DNA of 64,000 nucleotides, taken from Selaginella moellendorffii (taxonomy: Eukaryota; Streptophyta; Lycopodiopsida; Selaginellales; Selaginellaceae). Position 1 is the stretch's first letter, and each line of letters starts with the position of its first letter. The stretch spans positions 151,342 through 215,341 of the forward strand of contig NW_003314334.1 of NCBI RefSeq assembly GCF_000143415.4, in the 5' to 3' direction. Shown here one piece after another: positions 58,991 through 64,000 of the stretch. The notes beneath the pieces were generated by a model that did no database searches, was not told the origin of the DNA, and was given only the letters and a program-made list of their open reading frames with translations. The position numbers and the translations under genes were made by a program.

Positions 58991-61648
58991 ATGCCCCCTG
59001 CCCTTGGTTGGCTCAACGAGGATGCCTTCACTTCTCTTCTCCGATCGTGTGCCAGGGCCAGGGATCTCATCCAGGGCCGCAAGATCCACGCTCGGATCCT
59101 CTCCTCGAGCCGGCGGACGAGCGTTTTCATCGCGAATCACATTCTCCTCATGTACTGCGCGTGCGGGAGCTTGGGCGAGGCGAGGGCAGTGTTCCATGGG
59201 ATCGCGCAGCCAAACACAGTGTCGTGGAATATCCTGGCCGCGGCGTGCGCGCAAGCGGGAGAGATCTCCGAATCGCGCGCCCTCTTCGACAGCAATCCCA
59301 GGCGAGACGTGGTGTCGTGGAATTCGCTGTGCCGCGCGTATGCCTCGGGAGGGCAATGCCACCACGCAGCGGCGGTGATCCACAGCATGCCAATGCACGA
59401 TGCCGTGTCCTGGAATTCATGGATCTCGCTCCACGCCCAGGCCGGAGACGTCGCGGGAGTGAAGCTCCTGTTCGATGCGGCTCCCCAGCGCAGCCATGTC
59501 TCGTGGAACCTCGTCATCAAGACGTGCGCGCAAGGGGGGCATACCCGCGGCGCCAAAGACGTGTTCGATCGCGCGCCAGGATGGGACAATGTCTGCTGGA
59601 TCAGTATGATCCTTGCAGCGTCCGAAGAGGGGCAAATCGCGCAATCAAAATCTATCTTCGACTCCATGCCTGAGAGGGATCCCCAGGTCTGGAACACCAT
59701 GATCACTGCATATACCCAAACTGGGTATGTTGAGAAAGGCAAAAGACTCTACGAAAAGATGCCATTGCAAGACACAGTCTCCAGCACCGCACTCCTGGCG
59801 GCATATTCGCAGAGCAGCAGCGTCCAGGATGCGCAGCATTTGTTCCACTCACTGCCCTACAAAGACGGGGTGACGTGGACGACGATGCTGACGGTATTTG
59901 CCCAGAAAGGGGAAATCTGTCTCGCAGAGGAGCTGTACCGAAGGATGCCGCAGTGGGACGTGGTGTCGTGGACGGCCATGATGTGGGGTTTTGCAGCAAA
60001 CGGCCATCCCGGACGTGCAAAGGGAATGTTCGATTTGATGCCTCAGCGGAACCTTGTGTCGTGGAACTCGATCCTTTCCGCTTTTGCGCAGCAGGGGGAG
60101 TTTGAACACGCGACGCTTCTCTTTGATGAGATGCCCTTGAGGGATGCGCTGACATGGACGGCCATGATTGCGGCACACGCGCAGCACGGCCATCTCGGCG
60201 AGGCAAAGGCCTTCTTTTCCAAAATGCCACTGCACCACGCACTGTCGCTCAAGTCGATGTGCCAGGCGTACGCTTCGGCCGGAGAGACTGGCAACGCGAA
60301 GCGAATGTTCGATTCCATCCCCGAGCGCGATGCCTTCGTGTGGAACACGATGATTGGCGCATTCGCGTGGTGCGGCGAGAGGCTGGCCGAGGCAAGATCC
60401 GCCTTCGAGCTGATGCCGTGTCGGAACATCGTGTCGTGGAACACAATCGTGAGGAGCTACGCCACTTCGGGCGCCGCCCTCGATCAAACCGAGCTCCTCT
60501 TCGACTGGATGCCCGAGAGAGACGACATCTCCTGGGCGATCTTGCTGGGAGCCTACTCCGACCACGCATGCCTCGCCCAGGCGAAGTCCCTGTTTGATGC
60601 CATGCCCAAGAGCGACGTCGTCCCGTGGAACATCATCATCACCGCATATTCCCACTCCCGCCAGCCGGACGACGCCCGCCGTGCGTTTGAAAAGATTCCC
60701 GCGCGGGCGCCTGCCACCTGGACGGCCATGATTGCCGGGAGCGCCCAGAACGGGGATCTCCCCGCTGCCAAGCGGCTCTTCGACGGCTCCCCGGAACGCA
60801 CGCTCGTATCATGGAACGCGATGCTTGGGGCGTACGGGGGATCCGGGAATCATACGAATCTCCTGGAGCAAGTGTTCGGAAAGATGGCCGCGAGGGACAG
60901 CGTTTCGTGGACGACGCTTGTGACGGCATTTGCACGGAGAGGGCGGATGGACCAAGCGGCGGATGCCCTGGGAAAGATGCCCAAGGAGGACACCGCGGCG
61001 TGGAACTCGTTGCTCCATGGATATGCCCAGACTGGGGATCTGGAAGGTGCGCGGAGGACGTTCGATGGTACCAGACACAAGGACACTGCGTCATGGGCTA
61101 CCATGGTCGGGGCATATGCCCGCGTTGGCTGCCTTGAGGAAGTTAGCAGACTCTTTTGTGAAATGCCCAGCAAGGACTTGGTGTCGTGGAACACTGTTAT
61201 TGCAGCATATGCCCAAAACGGGCATCACCGGGAGGCGTTTGAGTGCTTTCGACTCATGAGCTTGGAAGGCTTGACACCGGATGAGATCACCTTCTCCGCC
61301 GTGCTGGCTGCCTGCAGCCACATCGGGCTCATGGACGTGAGTGTCTCTTGGTTTGCTTGCATTGGTGGCGACTTTGGGTTTTGCGCGACTGGAGATCACT
61401 ACTGCTCCATGGTTGACATCTTTGCTCGCTGCGGTAGGCTTGACGAGGCGGCCGAGCTCGTGGAAAGCATGCCGTTTTGGCCTGGCCAAGTTGCGTGGAG
61501 GACGCTTCTCGGCGCTTGCAGGACGCAGGAGCAAATCAATCTTGCTTTGGTAGCGGCGCGGCGGGCTCCCGAGGTGGAGAGTCAAGGCGGCCCCGCGGCT
61601 TATCTTCTCTTGGCCAATCTGCTCTCGCACTCCAGCCAACGTGAGTAA
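58991..61648 (+). CDS. PPR protein built mainly of S-type repeats
   Basis: Intronless frame of 885 residues with about 25 PPR units. After a lead, NEDAFTSLLRSCARARDLIQ and GRKIHARILSSSRR, most units are the short 31-residue S type, each with SWN or TWT near the start and MP near the end: VSWNSILSAFAQQGEFEHAT, TWTAMIAAHAQHGHLGEAKA, VSWTTLVTAFARRGRMDQAA, AWNSLLHGYAQTGDLEGARR and SWATMVGAYARVGCLEEVSR. A P-L pair and the start of an E motif (GQVAWRTLLGACRTQEQINL, then PAAYLLLANLLSHSSQ) end it; the E motif is cut at CAACGTGAGTAA, where the stop overlaps a perfect GTGAGT splice-donor match. No DYW. Such SS-rich proteins bind organellar RNA one base per unit. No clear transit peptide is seen. Confidence 0.92.
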   Translation: MPPALGWLNEDAFTSLLRSCARARDLIQGRKIHARILSSSRRTSVFIANHILLMYCACGSLGEARAVFHGIAQPNTVSWNILAAACAQAGEISESRALFDSNPRRDVVSWNSLCRAYASGGQCHHAAAVIHSMPMHDAVSWNSWISLHAQAGDVAGVKLLFDAAPQRSHVSWNLVIKTCAQGGHTRGAKDVFDRAPGWDNVCWISMILAASEEGQIAQSKSIFDSMPERDPQVWNTMITAYTQTGYVEKGKRLYEKMPLQDTVSSTALLAAYSQSSSVQDAQHLFHSLPYKDGVTWTTMLTVFAQKGEICLAEELYRRMPQWDVVSWTAMMWGFAANGHPGRAKGMFDLMPQRNLVSWNSILSAFAQQGEFEHATLLFDEMPLRDALTWTAMIAAHAQHGHLGEAKAFFSKMPLHHALSLKSMCQAYASAGETGNAKRMFDSIPERDAFVWNTMIGAFAWCGERLAEARSAFELMPCRNIVSWNTIVRSYATSGAALDQTELLFDWMPERDDISWAILLGAYSDHACLAQAKSLFDAMPKSDVVPWNIIITAYSHSRQPDDARRAFEKIPARAPATWTAMIAGSAQNGDLPAAKRLFDGSPERTLVSWNAMLGAYGGSGNHTNLLEQVFGKMAARDSVSWTTLVTAFARRGRMDQAADALGKMPKEDTAAWNSLLHGYAQTGDLEGARRTFDGTRHKDTASWATMVGAYARVGCLEEVSRLFCEMPSKDLVSWNTVIAAYAQNGHHREAFECFRLMSLEGLTPDEITFSAVLAACSHIGLMDVSVSWFACIGGDFGFCATGDHYCSMVDIFARCGRLDEAAELVESMPFWPGQVAWRTLLGACRTQEQINLALVAARRAPEVESQGGPAAYLLLANLLSHSSQRE

Positions 61649-62139
61649 AGTGGAGATCTTGTGGGATTGCAGAATCCTATTTGATGAGCACACAAACACA
61701 AACAACAGGAGAAACTCTGCCACTAGGAAGAGGAAAGAGGTTTTGATATCAGATCTTTCGAGTGGAATTTTGTTCAAACGCTCCTCTGTCATTGACTATA
61801 CATTGGCTTTACACCAAAAAAGAGCGGATCAGCAACACCAACTTTGATGTTTCCATTGTGCGGTTCTTTCCTAGTCAACAAAGGAGAGCATGAAACGACG
61901 GAAGGCCGACTCTTGCCTTATGATGTTGGCTGTTTGGACACTGGTCCGATTGAGGAGGAAGATTTGGAGCTGGATGAAACTGGCCATCCAAACATGGATA
62001 TTGTCGTTCTTCTTGAGAAAGGTAGGCTCTGATCGCGGTGGCGGCTTTCATGGGTCATCTTTCTTGTTTTGCAGTGCCACAGGTGAGGAAGCATTTTTCA
62101 TTGTTGTTGCCCCTGGAGCGAGCGGAAGTTGGGAGGATC
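61649..62139 (+). other. PPR 3' flank with an unrecognised short ORF
   Basis: A 62-codon frame at 61844-62032 (MFPLCGSFLVNKGEHETTEG, then an acidic GPIEEEDLELDETGHPNMDI) ends near a possible GT donor (62024). Its start context, AACTTTGATGTTTCCAT, is repeated at the window end (63864-63880), where a different frame continues. It may be the first exon of a gene whose 5' part was copied with the PPR duplication. No domain is recognised. Confidence 0.3.
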
Positions 62140-63640
62140 CAGCGTCTCATTCCAGGGATGAGATCACCAAGAGAAATCTCGATCTCATACAGGATCACCA
62201 GGTCCAGGCTCATATCCTCTCCTCGAGCCGGCAGATCAGCGATTTCATCGCAAAATCACGTTTTCCTCATGTACGGGGCGCGAGCTTGGGCGAGTGTCTG
62301 ATGGAATTGCGCAGCATGTCATACGCAAACGGGAGAAGTCCACGAGTCGCGCGACAGCAATGACGTGGCGTCGTACGAATTTGTGGATCTTGTTCCACGC
62401 TCCGTTGGCCTGTTCGATGCGGCTCCTCGGCGCAGCCATGTTTCGTGGGACCTCGTGATCAAGACGTACGCGCAAAATGGGGGGGACACACTCGCGGCGT
62501 CGCGCCTGATGGCGAATCATCAATCCAAAGTAACGCATATTCACAGAGAGCAGCTGTACCACTCAATGCCGTACAAAGACGCGGTGATGCTGATGGCATA
62601 TGCCCAAACGGGGAAACCTGTCTGCCTCTGGGACGTGGTGTGGGCTTTGCAGCGAACGGCGATCCCGGCGATCAAAGGCGGCGTTTGATTTGATGCGTGG
62701 AACAGGGGAGCTCGATCACGCCAAGCTTGTCTTCGATGGCATGCCCTTCACTGACGCGGACGCCGATGACGCGCAGCACGGCCATCTCAACGACCCCACG
62801 CCCTTCCTTCTCAAAATGCCGCTGCGCCGATGTCGATGTGCTTCGGCCAGAAAGATCATCCGTGTGGAACACGATGATTTGCCGCATTCACGTCGTGCGG
62901 TGAGAGGGTGGCCGACGCAAGGCCTGCCTTTGAGCAATTGAGCTGATGCCGTGTCGGAACAGGAACACAATCGTGAGGAGCTACGCCTCTTCCGCCTATC
63001 AAACTAAGCTTCTCTTTGGAGATCTCTTGGGCCTCCTGCGACCACGCCTGCCTCGCCCAGGCAAAATGCCTGCCCAAAAGCGACGTCTCATTTGGAAAGA
63101 TTCCCGTGCGAGGTGCCTGCCACCTGGATGGCATGATTGCGGAGGGTGCTGCCACCTGGATTCGGGCATCATACGCATCTCCTGAAGCTTTGGGGCAGCA
63201 TGGCACGGTTTCGAATGGTCACTAGGAAAGACGACACCGCGACGAACATGCCCAGAGTGGGGATATGGAAGGGTCTGATTGTACTAGTTACAGGGGCGCT
63301 GCGTCGTGGTCTACCATGGTAGGGGCATATGACCGGGATGGCTGCCTTGAATAAGCTAGAATCCTCATTCGCGAAATGCTCAGGAAGGACGAGGTGTTGT
63401 GAAAAATGTTGTTGCTGCATATGCCCAAAGGGGGTATCCCTGAGAGGCATTTCGTTGCTTCCGAAGGCGACAGCCATATCAGGCTCATGGACTTGAGCGT
63501 CACTTGATTCGCTTGTATCTGCAGCGACTTTGGGTTTGCCCCACTGGAAAATCACTACGTACTGTTCCAAGGTTGAGCTCGTGGAAAGCATGCCGTTCTG
63601 TCCGGGCTGCAGGGTCATCTCTTACCTTCTCTTGCCCAAT
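62140..63640 (+). pseudogene. Broken tandem copy of the upstream PPR gene
   Basis: Pieces of the 58991-61648 gene recur here in the same order and strand but with deletions, frameshifts and stops: AHILSSSRQISDFIAK (against ARILSSSRRTSVFIAN), LFDAAPRRSHVSWDLVIKTY (against LFDAAPQRSHVSWNLVIKTC), then LYHSMPYKDAVMLMAYAQTG and further fragments to about 63640. The copied block extends into the 3' flank: 63780-63880 resembles 61770-61860. It is therefore a tandem segmental duplicate, not a retrocopy. No intact protein can be made. Confidence 0.85.
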
Positions 63641-63869
63641 AGGCTCCAGCTAACTTCAGTGAAGTGGATGCTTGAGAGGAGCACTATCACATAGATAGAC
63701 TCACAGGAATCATATCTCCAGAGAAATTCTACCATTCAAAACGTATCAGATCTCTTGGGGGGGGGAAGGTAAACGGTTTTGTACAAACGCTCCTCTGTCA
63801 TGCCACACACATTGGCTTGCACCAAGAAGAATGGAAATAATCCCCTTCTTGCTAGCTACGCCAACTTTG

Positions 63870-64000
63870 ATGTTCCCATCGAACGCCATTGACAATCTTG
63901 AGCATGGAACACAAACAGAGCTGTCTTCTTTGATTGTGTCACAGTATCTCGCGGATGATGGGGAAACTCGGTCAAAGAAGTTTATAGCAAGGAGGAAATA
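63870..64000 (+). CDS. Start of unrecognised ORF, runs off the window
   Basis: ATG at 63870 opens a frame (MFPSNAIDNLEHGTQTELSS, LIVSQYLADDGETRSKKF) that is still open at the last base. It is acidic then basic, without a domain I recognise. The sequence just before the ATG is shared with the flank of the intact PPR gene, so it may be the original neighbour downstream of the duplicated block. Partial at its 3' end. Confidence 0.35.
   Translation, partial: MFPSNAIDNLEHGTQTELSSLIVSQYLADDGETRSKKFIARRK

Overview
The window looks like nuclear DNA of a seed-free vascular plant, most probably the lycophyte Selaginella moellendorffii or a close relative. The reasons are very short introns (mostly 45-65 bp), dense packing, a complete IFT88 gene (intraflagellar transport, expected where sperm are flagellated and lost from flowering plants) beside typical land-plant families: PLS-type PPR proteins, class III peroxidase, a LONESOME HIGHWAY-type bHLH, CGL160 and an SDF2-like protein. 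The species is inferred; no search was run.

Layout. 1 to about 10.8 kb is a decayed repeat island: a receptor-kinase fragment, a gag relic full of stops, arrays of a GAG-ACC/GAG-TCC hexanucleotide, at least four copies of a roughly 650-bp dispersed repeat in both orientations, a 100-N assembly gap, and very AT-rich DNA. From 10.8 kb on the DNA is gene dense. 10.8-17.8 kb: a tail-anchored coiled-coil protein (minus) head to head with IFT88 (plus), then a purple acid phosphatase (plus). 18.0-26.5 kb: a run of minus-strand genes read CGL160, RAB5IF-like, SAP-like nuclear protein, fatty acid amide hydrolase, lipid-transfer protein, SDF2-like. 26.7-31.1 kb: a full ABCB transporter (plus), convergent with an armadillo protein (minus). 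33.7-37.1 kb: a SUMO-like-domain protein and an intronless PPR gene, both minus and 10 bp apart. 37.8-43.6 kb: peroxidase, a probable plastid protein of unknown function, and a polygalacturonase-like gene (all plus). 44.1-48.2 kb: a SEN1-like helicase (plus). 48.6-52.5 kb: histone H2B and the LHW-like bHLH (minus). 52.5-56.1 kb holds no gene I can support. 56.1-61.6 kb: rhamnogalacturonan lyase (minus) head to head with a second intronless PPR gene (plus), followed by a broken tandem copy of that PPR gene and the start of an unrecognised ORF running off the window.

How the genes relate. This is not an operon-like system, but several junctions are extremely tight: 10 bp between PPR and SLD, 25 bp between ABCB and ARM, 32 bp between CGL160 and RAB5IF-like, 54 bp between RGL and PPR. 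Transcripts there must overlap or share promoters. The cell-wall genes (peroxidase, polygalacturonase-like, rhamnogalacturonan lyase) are scattered. Exon structures were joined by hand from reading frame, GT-AG sites and remembered family alignments; joins that remain uncertain are flagged in the entries.
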